Positions 49,732 through 59,079 of a stretch of DNA of 64,000 nucleotides are shown here, piece after piece; the stretch's first letter is position 1; each line of letters starts with the position of its first letter. The notes below the pieces were generated by a model that worked only from the letters and a program-made list of their open reading frames with translations, ran no database searches and was not told the origin of the DNA. Location: assembly GCA_010015655.1 (NCBI GenBank), contig ML976725.1:137989-201988 (forward strand), written 5' to 3'. The position numbers were made by a program, and so were the translations under genes. The DNA is from Bimuria novae-zelandiae CBS 107.79. Taxonomy: Eukaryota > Ascomycota > Dothideomycetes > Pleosporales > Didymosphaeriaceae.

Positions 49732-51432
49732 ATTGTCCGATGGCTACGCAGCGAGGATGCAGCATAAGAACAAAGGAACAACTATGAGCAGCAGACGCAA
49801 CGCGGTGGCGTCAGCGCGCAATTGTACACACTGCCGCCCGCAGGATGCGACGACGCCTGGAATAGCGACGCTGCCATGTTTCGGGATCGGGATTCGCGCC
49901 AAGCTCAGTGCGGGATGAATGCGAGGGCTATTCCGAGACGCGATAGCCATGCGGTGTTGGGGGCCGGCTAGCTGAGGTAATACAACACGCAACCTCGTCG
50001 CCATCGCGCTGCATCGTGACGAGTCTTCCATGTCCGACATGCTGTTTTCATTCCCCATCGTGTGCATTGCCCGTTGTCTCTGCCTGGAGCCGCGCTATCA
50101 CATGCGTATCTTGCTGCCGTGGCCCCGCTCCCAACGCAGGCCGACGCGCCTCTAGCGAACCCGTCGCGCGTTGATGTCTGAAGGGTCTGCTGCGATAAGG
50201 ATTGGCTCACTTGATGTGATTGACAGTTCACTGTCCATTTCATCCCGTCGAGCGAAATAAAAACCCATATGCTGACGAGACAGCACACTTTACCATCGCT
50301 CTTTCGCGGGCGTAGAACAACGGCAAAGAGATATTACGGGTGGGTTGGAGCGCTCCCAATCTCATCTGGCTCGGCGTATGGCGGCTTCTCGGCCAGCAAG
50401 GGCTGCTGTCACACATCCTGCTCCCAAGTCTTGAACACATGCTCAAGCTTTTCAGCCGCGTGAGGAATGGGTACCCTGCTTTGAGACGCTCGGAAGTCTC
50501 GCAGCAGTTCGCGAGGGGCGCCTTTGTGGTGGGTGGTTCTTTCCTCGTTGTGCTCTCCTCTCGGGACGTTCTTTCCCGTAGCTCTTTCCTCGTAGCTGCT
50601 TCTTCATGCTTCCAGTCTTCTCGTCTCACACTGCATATCCAGTCCGTCGTTCCATTCTCTACCGCGTTGAGCTGCGTCAGGCACATCATTCCTACTCGTT
50701 TGGCTTGCGTCTTCCCTGATTTTGGCACCCTTTGTTAGATGTTGAATGAATCGAGTCAAAAGCCCAGGTCGTTCTCGTTCGTCGCGCCGTTGCAAAAGTC
50801 GAATATTATCTTAATCGACCGCATAATTCTCCAGAGCCGTGGGCGCGTATGGCAGAGGTGGTATAAACCGAGGGCAAGCAGGCGTCAACGCACCGCGTCG
50901 GTACAGTCACGCGTCGCCGCGCGCCACCGAAAAGCACGCTAGTCCAGGTCAACCTATACATCGCCATTCTCCACTTGAACAGTCGCCTACTCCAGACCTT
51001 GGCTGTGGCTTTCGAACGTCAACGGCCTCCTTTCCACCACTTCTCTCACGCATTCGGTCGTCACTGTCTCCGAGCGTCACAGCGAAGCTTGAGCTCGTGG
51101 GCTAGCGGGGTTCCACGGCCTTCCAGAGTTGCGGCAGCTCTGGCCTTTCAACCTTCCGGACGTCTTCGAATTTCAGCAGTGGAGAGGCTTTCACTCTCAC
51201 CGTTACGGTCTTCCGAACTTTGCAGGTTTTCCCGTTTCTTGGCAACAATTCAGCAACTACTTAACTGCCGTCAGAACAGTCATAGTGATACACCACCCCC
51301 ATCAATATCAAGGTGACAATTAAGCTCACTCGCTAATTTTCTGGCTATCCCGCTTGTTCGAGTTCCAGATGCCTGGTGTGTGCCAACCACGCTTCACCGC
51401 ACCGAATACTGACATCCACAGGCCCGGCGGCC
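49732..51432. other. Divergent intergenic region between the MFS and 2EXR-like genes
   Basis: This 1.7-kb gap has host composition and lies between outward-reading genes. Several open frames occur on both strands, but none has recognisable sequence, a family motif or a consistent intron pattern. Pyrimidine-rich stretches near 51000-51300 precede the plus-strand gene, as in many fungal promoters. I cannot support a gene here. Confidence 0.5.
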
Positions 51433-52666
51433 ATGAAGGCTTCTCCACAGCCAGGCTCTGTTGACATGGCTCTGCAAACCCACAAACTCGCACAGACTTC
51501 TACAGCCAATGACCTCACCCCTCATGCCTTTGCAGGAAAACCATCACCTCATGACGAGGAACATCAACGTTCTTCTGCAGCAATGTTGGAATCGCGAAGC
51601 CATGCTGACCTGCTACAACTGAGTCGTGCAGATTCCATCAAAACGGTCATGGAAAATATCAATCTCTCCTTCGGTATGCTCCACACTATTAATCTAGTAT
51701 TCTGTTCTGACGTACAGCGTAGGTCGCACTTCCTCACGCAATCTCCCCGGTAGATTCGACCGAGAACGGGTACCTCCCCGTCGCGGACACCGCAAGACAG
51801 TATCCACTATCGGTCCCCGTGGTGAAGCCATAAAACCAATCGCTCGTACAAACTCTGCGCCATCGTTAGCTCCCAGCCCAAGCTCTGGTGCATCCTGGGA
51901 CAAGCTCCCCGGGGAGCTTCGCAACCGCATCTATTGCCGGCTGTTGGCGGACTCCCCAGCAATGATGGATTTGTATGACAATCGCATATACAACATGACC
52001 GCGATCCGTGATCGAAAACCATACCTCAAGTCGCTCCCTGGTCTAGCCTACGTGAATCGACGAACGTACAGTGAATTTACCACGTTCTTGCTCGAGAACA
52101 AGACATTAGAGATACGTGTGCTTGCAGATCTTCATTACCTCGAAGATGCGCTTGACCATCTTCCAGGCCAGAAAGGCTGGAACAGCGTGACGAGCGTGCA
52201 TTTCAGAAGATTTTCCGACCTCGCAACCTCCCCTGCGCGCACCCGCGAGCTCCTAGACTGCATCACCCGATGTCGCAATGCCGAAAGGGTCACACTCCAG
52301 GTCAAGCTCGATCTCCTCCATATGCCCAACGAGTCTGCTGCCTACCGCCAACTTGCTTTCCTCAACGGCACGCCCGGCGTCAAGTCGGCTGAACAGGTTG
52401 CCGCAAATTACGAGCTCAGCATTCTGTTTGACCTACCCCACCTGCGCAAGTTCACCATGATCTGCGAGTGGCATCGTCAAGGTCCGGTGCGATGCACACC
52501 CTGTACGATGGCAACCTTCTGGGACCTACAAGACTGGATCGCGAACGGATTCGCCACCCGTGCTAACAACATTAACGAAATTACGAAATCGTTACCGTTC
52601 AACGACCCGAGAGAGTCAGGAGCTTGGACCGTCAGGGTCAAGCGCGGCAGGAATACTGCGGCCTAA
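51433..52666 (+). CDS. 2EXR/F-box-like fungal protein (394 aa, one intron)
   Basis: Exons 51433-51673 and 51723-52666 join across a 49-nt intron (GTATGC donor, CTGAC branch, GCGTAG acceptor), giving NLSFG-RTSSRNLPGRF. Using the nearer CAG acceptor (51717) would break the frame. The first 138 residues are polar and probably disordered. Residues 139-155 contain WDKLPGELRNRIYCRLL, the short hallmark helix of a large fungal family annotated as 2EXR or F-box-like. A later leucine-patterned part follows (LLDCITRCRNAERVTLQVKL). Members are numerous and mostly uncharacterised; a substrate-adaptor role is only suggested by the F-box resemblance. The downstream pseudogene at 53310 looks like a paralogue of the C-terminal part. 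Confidence 0.85.
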
Positions 52667-53309
52667 GGTCGTTTGCCAGTTCCCCAGTGTCAACAGCAAT
52701 CACCCGGTATCTCCCCACGGGCTTTCAGCCTCTCACCTCCGGTGCCGACCGTCCACCGAAATCATGTATTGACTTGCCTTTCCCCTCATGACCCACTTTG
52801 TATCATTTTCCCAGCGTTTGGCTTCAGCGGAACGATACCCTTGTATTTCGGTTTAGAGCGAGACTGAGCATGGACATATTTAGAAGCTGTTTGTATCAAT
52901 GATAGAATATTCCCTATAAGATGTCGATTTCAGCCTCATGATCAGCTGCGATCTCCGGAGAAGTCATGTGAAGTGGGTCCATCCGCACAAGGCGTTTCCT
53001 CGATGAAGCTCACACAGCATTTGCGACCGCCTTTCCTGAAGCTTCTAACCCGCGAGCGGTCACCAATGCACCAGGCAAACGCTCATGCTCGGTAGATATA
53101 TAAGGCCTTCGGCACACCCTTCTCACTCTCTCATCCTCATAACCACAACTCCACTTCTCCAGCCATAGACATTCCCAGTACAGCTCCTACATCAGCCCTC
53201 CATTCCCATTCGGTAAGTAGCACCACATTCCTACGGGTTACGGTATGTCACTCTTACCCACTCTGATGTATCTCTACCGAGTCCCATCAGACTACTATAT
53301 ACATCTACA
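52667..53309. other. Intergenic region with TATA box and possible 5' leader intron
   Basis: TATATAA at 53097-53103 could serve the broken gene that starts at 53310. GTAAGT near 53213 and CATCAG near 53290 could bound a leader intron. No N-terminal exon with an LPxELRNxIY motif is visible here. Confidence 0.45.
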
Positions 53310-53984
53310 ATGTCCATCATCAACATCACCCAAGAGCGAGAACGCGTTGAGTCTGGCACTGTGCCCCTCCACGAGCCCTTGTTCATTCCCTCCAACATCA
53401 CCAATGCCATCCAATAGAACCACTTCCTCGGACAGGTCACAATCTTCGCATTCGGGCTGAAATGCCTCGGCAATGTCAACTATCTTCAAGACCTCCTCGG
53501 CTTGCAGCGCTTCCCCAATCTCCGGACAGCCATCACTTCGCTTTCCTTTCCGAACTTCCACCAATTCCCCGGGATTTGCAACAACCACCGGTCGAACCCA
53601 TATCTCGATCTCGCCGCGAGGATCTCCGGGCTCAAGCATCTCTCGCTGGGTTTCCATACGGCCAGCCTGACGACTTCTATCTGGAAGGAGCGGGAGCACA
53701 TGCAATTCGAGAAACAAGGTGAAATTCAGCGCAGCAAGGAACTTCGTCCGCTTTCTGTGCAAGAGGTGGCAGATTTCTACAACTTGGACCAGATCTTTGC
53801 ATTGCGCGCAATCACGGTGATTCATCTCACTTGTGTGGATTCGGAGCCGAATGCACATTTCGTGAAGACGGGCAACGCGGTTGGTACCTTCAATGCGCTG
53901 AAGGCGTATTTAGAGGGCGGGTTCTTGAGGCAGAGACAGAGAGTCCAGGTCAACCTGAGTGTTGACCGAGTACCCTATACGTGA
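53310..53984 (+). pseudogene. Broken 2EXR-like paralogue with one in-frame TAG
   Basis: From ATG at 53310 to the TGA at 53982-53984 a single frame of 224 codons is interrupted only by TAG at 53415-53417 (ITNAIQ-stop-NHFLGQVTIFAFG). Sequence on both sides of the stop reads as one protein: a leucine-rich part (LKCLGNVNYLQDLLGLQRF, then ARISGLKHLSLGF) and a C-terminus (FNALKAYLEGGFLRQRQRV). It aligns loosely with the C-terminal two thirds of the 394-residue protein upstream and lacks the LPxELRN helix. TAG could come from CAG by one C-to-T change at CpA, the RIP context, and the repeat block starts about 450 bp downstream. Alternatives are an unrecognised intron or translation from a later ATG (for example 53502). 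Confidence 0.65.
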
Positions 53985-54402
53985 GTGGCTTGGGGATGGG
54001 GAGAGTGGTGAGTTACATCAGGGTGGGACCTGCCCGGTGGGTGATGGGTGGATGGCGGTTTTGGCGTTGGGAAGGGCGGTGAGTCCTGTTTGGCACCCTT
54101 CTACTATATAGATTTCATTTGTCTGATGGAGAGAAGCTTGGAGTGACTCGGTTACATTTACAGAGCCTGGATCACTCTAGAAATAGCACAGGCATACTAA
54201 CATGGTGCCTGTCAGCAGGCACACTGTCATATGGCTTCTCTCTGGGAGTCATACCAGGTAGATGCATTCTGCATGAAAATCCTTTAGACTCAACCTCTAC
54301 TGTCTTCTGTCAAGTTCCCTGATCTTCGCTCGAAACCGTTGTGGTGAAGTTCGTCGAGTCCACCCACATGGCTGACAAATGACGTCACATCCAGCAGGTT
54401 CC

Positions 54403-54435
54403 ACCGTGTCCGTGCGCGTGATGCGCGGGCAACAC
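54403..54435. repeat. Right copy of the 33-bp inverted repeat at the island 2 boundary
   Basis: Inverted match to 41700-41732, one mismatch. AT-rich RIP-type sequence starts immediately after it. Confidence 0.85.
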
Positions 54436-54914
54436 CATAAACGCTTAATTAAAAATACCGCTATAGAACTACCTGTAATTATTATTATTATACGGTTTTT
54501 TTATAAAGTATTAAGTTAATAGCTAGAATTTATTTTTACTATTTAAATCTATTTAGAAGCTTAACGTTACGGCTATAATGCATAAATTTAGTTAGAATAG
54601 TAAATGCGCCCTTTAAGGCCTCCCTAATATTTATAGTATTAATAACAAGTTTTAAACACTTTCTACTTTATAGAGATAGCTAAGAGGCCTTTTATTTTAC
54701 CTATTTAGAATAGTTTTAGAGCTTTTTTTACTGTTTTAGGTATACTTCTAAGTAGCGCGCTAAGCTATCTTTTTCGCTATTTTTTTTTCTTTTTTTTCTT
54801 TTAAACTATCTCGTATATAACAGACTTTTCATATTAGTTTTTTTATATAACTTAGCTACCTTTTTTAGCTTTACTATTTTTACTTTTTAAAGCTACTACT
54901 CCTTATTAAGCTTT
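54436..54914. other. AT-rich RIP-degraded sequence, unassigned
   Basis: About 480 bp of T-rich sequence between the inverted repeat and a MITE-like insert. It resumes at 55339-55396. No coding trace recognised; presumably the body of the element whose tip is the 33-bp repeat. Confidence 0.4.
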
Positions 54915-55338
54915 GTAAATGGGTTGGATCGTAAGGGCCACAATTGGGTCTAACTAAGCAGAACGCTAAAATTCTAAACTTTAAAATCTTTATAACTTTA
55001 TAAATGGAGGAGTTCTACTTATACAATTTTAATATAAGGTGTATGTATATATTAATAGTAATATATTTAATTTTTAGAAAATTATATAGTATATTAAGTC
55101 GTGCATCCTAAAAAAAGACGTAAAATTTTACTTAAAGGATAATTGCTTTCTAAAATAAAAATAAAATATAGACTTTTTTTTTGAATTATAAAACTTACAT
55201 ATATATATATATAACTTATATTAAAATTGCATAAGAATAGCCCCTATATTTATTAAGTTATAAAGAGTTTAAAATCTAGAATTTTGGTGTTCTGCTTAGT
55301 CGGACCTAACTGTGGCCCTTGCGACCCAACTCATTTAC
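54915..55338. mobile_element. MITE-like element with ~125-bp terminal inverted repeats
   Basis: The ends GTAAATGGGTTGG and (reverse complement) GTAAATGAGTTGG begin inverted repeats that stay alignable for about 125 bp, including AAGGGCCACA and ACTAAGCAGAAC. The 424-bp element has no coding capacity. No clear target duplication. This is the structure of a non-autonomous DNA transposon or foldback element. Confidence 0.8.
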
Positions 55339-55396
55339 CAGCCTACTCTATATTTTTTTTTAAATTAATTAACTATTAGATACTATTTAGGCCTAG

Positions 55397-55575
55397 TTAT
55401 TATGATAGGGTAAGCGCCCTGCTTACTAAGCCAATACTATGTAACTTCCCTACTTGTATCAAAAGGTATGCATAAGAATACTAAAGCCAATATATTCTTA
55501 TATAGTATAATATATATATAAGTAGTGTTAGAACTAGTGTTTTAATCCTAGTTTCTATAAGTGAGTAGTTACGTA
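55397..55575 (+). repeat. Degenerate LTR related to 40657-40879
   Basis: It follows the 223-bp LTR for about 180 bp (shared gcttactaagccaatactatg) with many C-to-T/G-to-A changes, then diverges. Truncated. Confidence 0.65.
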
Positions 55576-55655
55576 TCCCTTTTCATACCACGTGCTATTG
55601 TTAAAGTTATATATAGGCCTAAGTGTGACTAGCTAAGGATCTAGCCCCTTAGTCT

Positions 55656-56174
55656 TAATACAAGGTGGTTTACGTACCTAAGCCTAATCTAGGTTAGGGG
55701 AGGATATGTTAAGAGTGATATGCCTTACAGATGTATTTAGTAGTTAAAAGCTTAAAATAATAATACTAGATTATATAAATAATCTAATTCTATAATAAAC
55801 TATAAAATAACTAACTAGGAAATTTACTAATTTATTATAAGAAATATACTCGTAGTATATTAAATTAATTATAAGAAATAGGAAAGGTACAAAGAAATTA
55901 TTAAACTATATACTATTTATTTTAGTTTTTACTATTATTAAAATTATTTTTATAGTCCTACTAAGACCTTCCTCCTAAAGGTAGTTCCTAAGACTTACTA
56001 TAGTCCTAACCTTTATGCGGGACTTCTCGCTTATACGGGACTTTATTACGTAATTGCTAACCTAAGCTACCCTGCGCTTTTGTGTGTTCCTCTGGCGCGG
56101 TTATTCCGCCAACAATGACTTCCTTGGCGTAATTGTCTGGTTCTATTGTTCCCGTGGTATTCGTGATCGTAATA
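55656..56174 (-). repeat. Solo LTR of the gypsy D-related family (519 bp)
   Basis: Target duplication agtct at 55651-55655 and 56175-56179. Read in reverse it follows the gypsy D LTR. It interrupts a reverse copy of the 183-bp LTR family described at 41379. Confidence 0.8.
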
Positions 56175-56270
56175 AGTCTCTACTGGCCTATATTGGTATA
56201 TATACTATTTACCTAGGATCTACTCTATTATATAGAGTATTATCCAATGTCTTTTACTAGGTTAGCATAG

Positions 56271-56330
56271 TGATAAATAGTATGTCATACTTAGTAGAAG
56301 TGATAAATAGTATGTCATACTTAGTAGAAG
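56271..56330. repeat. Perfect 30-bp tandem duplication
   Basis: Units 56271-56300 and 56301-56330 are identical (tgataaatagtatgtcatac and the following ten bases). Identity inside decayed sequence indicates a recent duplication. Confidence 0.9.
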
Positions 56331-56868
56331 AGCTAATTTATTAGTATAGTTATATATTAAAAGCGTAATTTATGCATAATTAGTATTTAATAGTAATGCT
56401 TTAATCTTCTTTTTCTTCTATATTCATCTACTAAATATTCTCTTTTATTTACTAATATTACTAATTAGAAAGCCTTTCTTATTAATGTTATAAATACAAT
56501 AAGAATTTATCTAATATTAATAAATCTTACTATATCGAAGGTAGAAATAAAAGTAATATTTATTTATTAAATTAGCTTTATAGTAATTACTGTGCATGCT
56601 AACTATGTATTATAAAATAGAATAAATACTATATTAGTTAATAAAGCAGGTATCCTAGCTCTTTCGCTACCATAGAGGTAAAGTATTATATTATCTCTCT
56701 AGTAGAAGGTGTATATCTTTTTATAAGTCTTTTAATATATTGTTTAAGCTCCTACTCTTACTATAGGGTAAGCTTTTATTAGCTAGAGTTCTTAACCTAT
56801 GTAAGGCGCATTATCCCTTAATATTTTTAAATTAATATAGACTATATAACACTATATTTAGTAACGTA
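56331..56868. repeat. AT-rich repeat segment, partly shared with the middle block
   Basis: 56667-56846 matches 41196-41372 in the same orientation. The remainder is unassigned AT-rich sequence without a coding trace. Confidence 0.55.
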
Positions 56869-57755
56869 CATGCATAGCGAGTGGCCGGGCATAGCGAGTG
56901 GCCGAAAATGCCAAGACCCCATCAAAACGTTCTACTACAACGCGATGTCTCAACAACGCAACGAACTACCTAAATTAAAAGAAGCTAGATTATAGCTTAC
57001 GCTTTAAGCTATTAAAGGAGACGCGCCACTCTTAATTTCACGCGCTATAGTAGTCTACAGCGTTACTAAAAGAGCACTATAATGGAGACGCGCTAGAACT
57101 ACCTTTCGACGCAACTACGCACCTAACTTAATAAGACTTACTATAAAAAAGGAGCAGGTAATTATATAGTATATACTTAATTTAGATGCGCGAGGGTTTC
57201 TGCCCCGGCTCGCTGCTATAAAAGATATAGCTAATTCTTTACTAGCTATACGCTATAACAAGCTAGTTAGTTAAAGGTAGCCTTACTACTTTATTAAGCG
57301 CTAGCTAGAGCTCTAAGTTAAGTTTAATTAAAAGTACGACTATAAAAGAGCCCTCTGTAAGGATCCTAAGGTTGTACAGGGCTAGTTCCGGCTTGTAGAG
57401 AATACTAAAGCCAAGTATGGTATCCTAGATAAAGATACCTATAACTTTAACGAGACTAGCTTTATAATAGGCATAATATTAACAGAAGTAGTTATTACAG
57501 GCTCTAAGCGTTAAGGCAAGCTAAAGAGCGTGCAGCAAGACAATTAAAATTAGATAATAGCTATTTATGGCATTAACGCGATAGGGTGGGCGATCCCACC
57601 CTTCCTTATCTTTTAGGGCAAGCACCACCTCTCTGCCTGGTACCAAGAGAAGGATCTACCTCGCGACTGGGTTCTCGCAGTCTCTAAGAATGGCTAGACA
57701 AACAACGAGCTTAGTCTATAGTGGCTAAAGCACTTTAACGCGCATACAAAAGAGC
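56869..57755 (+). mobile_element. Fot1/pogo-like DNA transposon, 5' part, RIP-degraded and truncated
   Basis: The terminal region has a 16-bp direct repeat (56872-56887 and 56889-56904, gcatagcgagtggccg). The transposase frame starts at ATG 56945 and reads MSQQRNELPKLKEARL, then a CENP-B-type helix-turn-helix region, then the DDE catalytic region (KDTYNFNETSF, where the usual first catalytic Asp is Asn) and the AIGWAIPPFLIF and HHLSAWYQEKDLPRDWV blocks. Numerous TAG/TAA codons lie at Gln/Trp positions. The gypsy H LTR begins at 57756, so the last catalytic part and right end are missing. It is inactive. Confidence 0.9.
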
Positions 57756-58183
57756 TATTAAGATCCCAAAGAGGTAGCTATTCTCTAAGGGGCTAAGGTT
57801 GGTTCTCGGGCAGGAGTACTAGTAGGACGAGAGAGGGTTGTAGTGATAGCTTGCGCCTGTTACTAAGGGCGTTGGTATTAAAGGTGTGTACAGCATAATT
57901 AAATTAACAAGGTTGCTTATTTAGATCTAAACGATAGATTAATAAACAGGTTGAATATAAGTAGAAGAGAGACTCCTTCTTGCGTTTCTATATACTTGTC
58001 CTGCTCGACGTGCTCGAGTCGAGCGCAGCGAGCAGAGGTCTTGGCTTCTGCGTCTGCTCGACTTGCTCGAGTCGAGCGCAGCGAGCAGTCACGTGACCTA
58101 CAGGTACTGTACCTCCATTAGTCACCATAAGACCATAGGCGCTCTGGAGCCTAGCCAAGTGCCTGTAACATCGGATCTTAACA
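57756..58183 (-). repeat. Gypsy H 3' LTR (428 bp)
   Basis: On the minus strand it starts TGTTAAGATC and ends CTTAATA. Its R/U5 half matches the solo LTRs at 7937 and 39169, while its U3 is different. The U3 carries two 35-bp palindromic repeats (58001-58035 and 58054-58088, one mismatch) and TCACGTGA at 58089-58096. Confidence 0.88.
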
Positions 58184-58396
58184 TCATCCTCCTCCTCTAA
58201 TTGATTTGTCCTCGAATCACCTAACCCGTCCTACTAATTAGTTAAAGTCCGGTGGCCCTGCACTTATTAGGTTCTCGCTATAATATCTTCTTCTAAGGCC
58301 CGCGCTATTAGCCTTAACTCTAAAATTTGTCGTAACGGTGTCCTTTGTCCTATCTCTTATAATTGTTATCTCTTATCTAGCGTTAATTACATTATT

Positions 58397-58789
58397 ATGC
58401 CTTCTTCTAATCCTAACGCCTGTCTAAAGTATGCTAAGTGTGTGCGTTCCTAAAAGTTTTGTGTTAATTTATCGTGGGCGTCCCTGGATAAGACTCGTGA
58501 GGAGTATCAAAAGAAAGTGGATGAAGATAAAAGGTTATTAGCAGAGGTTTTGACGCGGCTTCTGCGAAATAAGAAAATACTGAAGCAGGCTGAAGAGCGT
58601 GCTAAACGAAAAGCGCAATATTTGGCGTTAGAGATAGAGGCTGCTAGTGAGCTTGAGGTTAACGCTAACCTTAACGATTGTCCTGCGGCTGCGTCTGGGA
58701 TTAGGCTTTCTCCTCTCCTGTGGTCTACGCTGGGGATGTTAGATGATTTTACTGGTGCTCCCTCTTCGTCCGCGATTGGTGGTGTCTAG
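58397..58789 (+). pseudogene. Antisense ORF of gypsy H: Cys motif plus coiled coil, one stop
   Basis: It sits between the LTR and the chromodomain and is read opposite to pol. From ATG 58397 to TAG 58787-58789 there are 130 sense or stop codons, with one internal TAA at 58451-58453. The N-terminus contains ACLKYAKCVRS-stop-KFC; Tyr and the stop sit where Cys and Arg/Gln would be expected. A long charged, coiled-coil-like part follows (KTREEYQKKVDEDKRLLAEV, then LLRNKKILKQAEERAKRKAQ), then a short hydrophobic C-terminus. From 58454 on the frame is intact. I recall similar short hypothetical proteins from Pleosporales genomes, but their function is unknown. Confidence 0.65.
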
Positions 58790-59079
58790 GTGCGTTTACG
58801 TTCTCTGCTTCGTTTATATTTTCGGATCATCTGTTGACAGTTGCCCAGGTTGGTTTTTGGTTCCCATGTGTTTTCGCTCTCTAGGTATCCCTTCCACTTG
58901 ATGAGATACTGTCGGGTTCCTTTGTGGGTTTTGGCGTCAACAATGCGTTCGACTTTAAATTCGGTTTCTTCCTCTAGCTGGTGATAGAAGGTTGTTTTGA
59001 CTGGTGTTTCGGGGTCTGCGGTTTTAAGTCGGTCAATATGGAATACTGGGTGTATCTTTACATCTGGCGGTAGTTCCAA
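58786..59079 (-). pseudogene. Integrase C-terminus and chromodomain of gypsy H (97 aa open)
   Basis: The open part of pol starts MELPPDVKIHPVFHIDRLK, the usual integrase end. It continues with a chromodomain: FKVERIVDAK, YLIKWKGYLESENTWEP, then a basic tail KRSRERKRT. The aromatic residues that form the methyl-lysine cage (Phe/Tyr, Trp, Trp) are present. In chromoviruses this domain directs integration to heterochromatin marked by H3K9 methylation. Upstream pol is RIP-broken, so this is a fragment although its own frame is intact. Confidence 0.85.

Noticed and set aside
50240..50738. Overlapping ORFs of 162 (-) and 132 (+) codons between the MFS and 2EXR genes
   Set aside because: No domain, no consistent splice pattern, and strongly repetitive charged composition on one strand; more likely chance ORFs in a GC-balanced intergenic region.
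41700..54435. Island 2 as a giant cargo-carrying transposon (Starship type)
   Set aside because: No tyrosine-recombinase (DUF3435) captain gene is present and no target duplication is seen beside the 33-bp repeats; the repeats are better read as tips of flanking elements.
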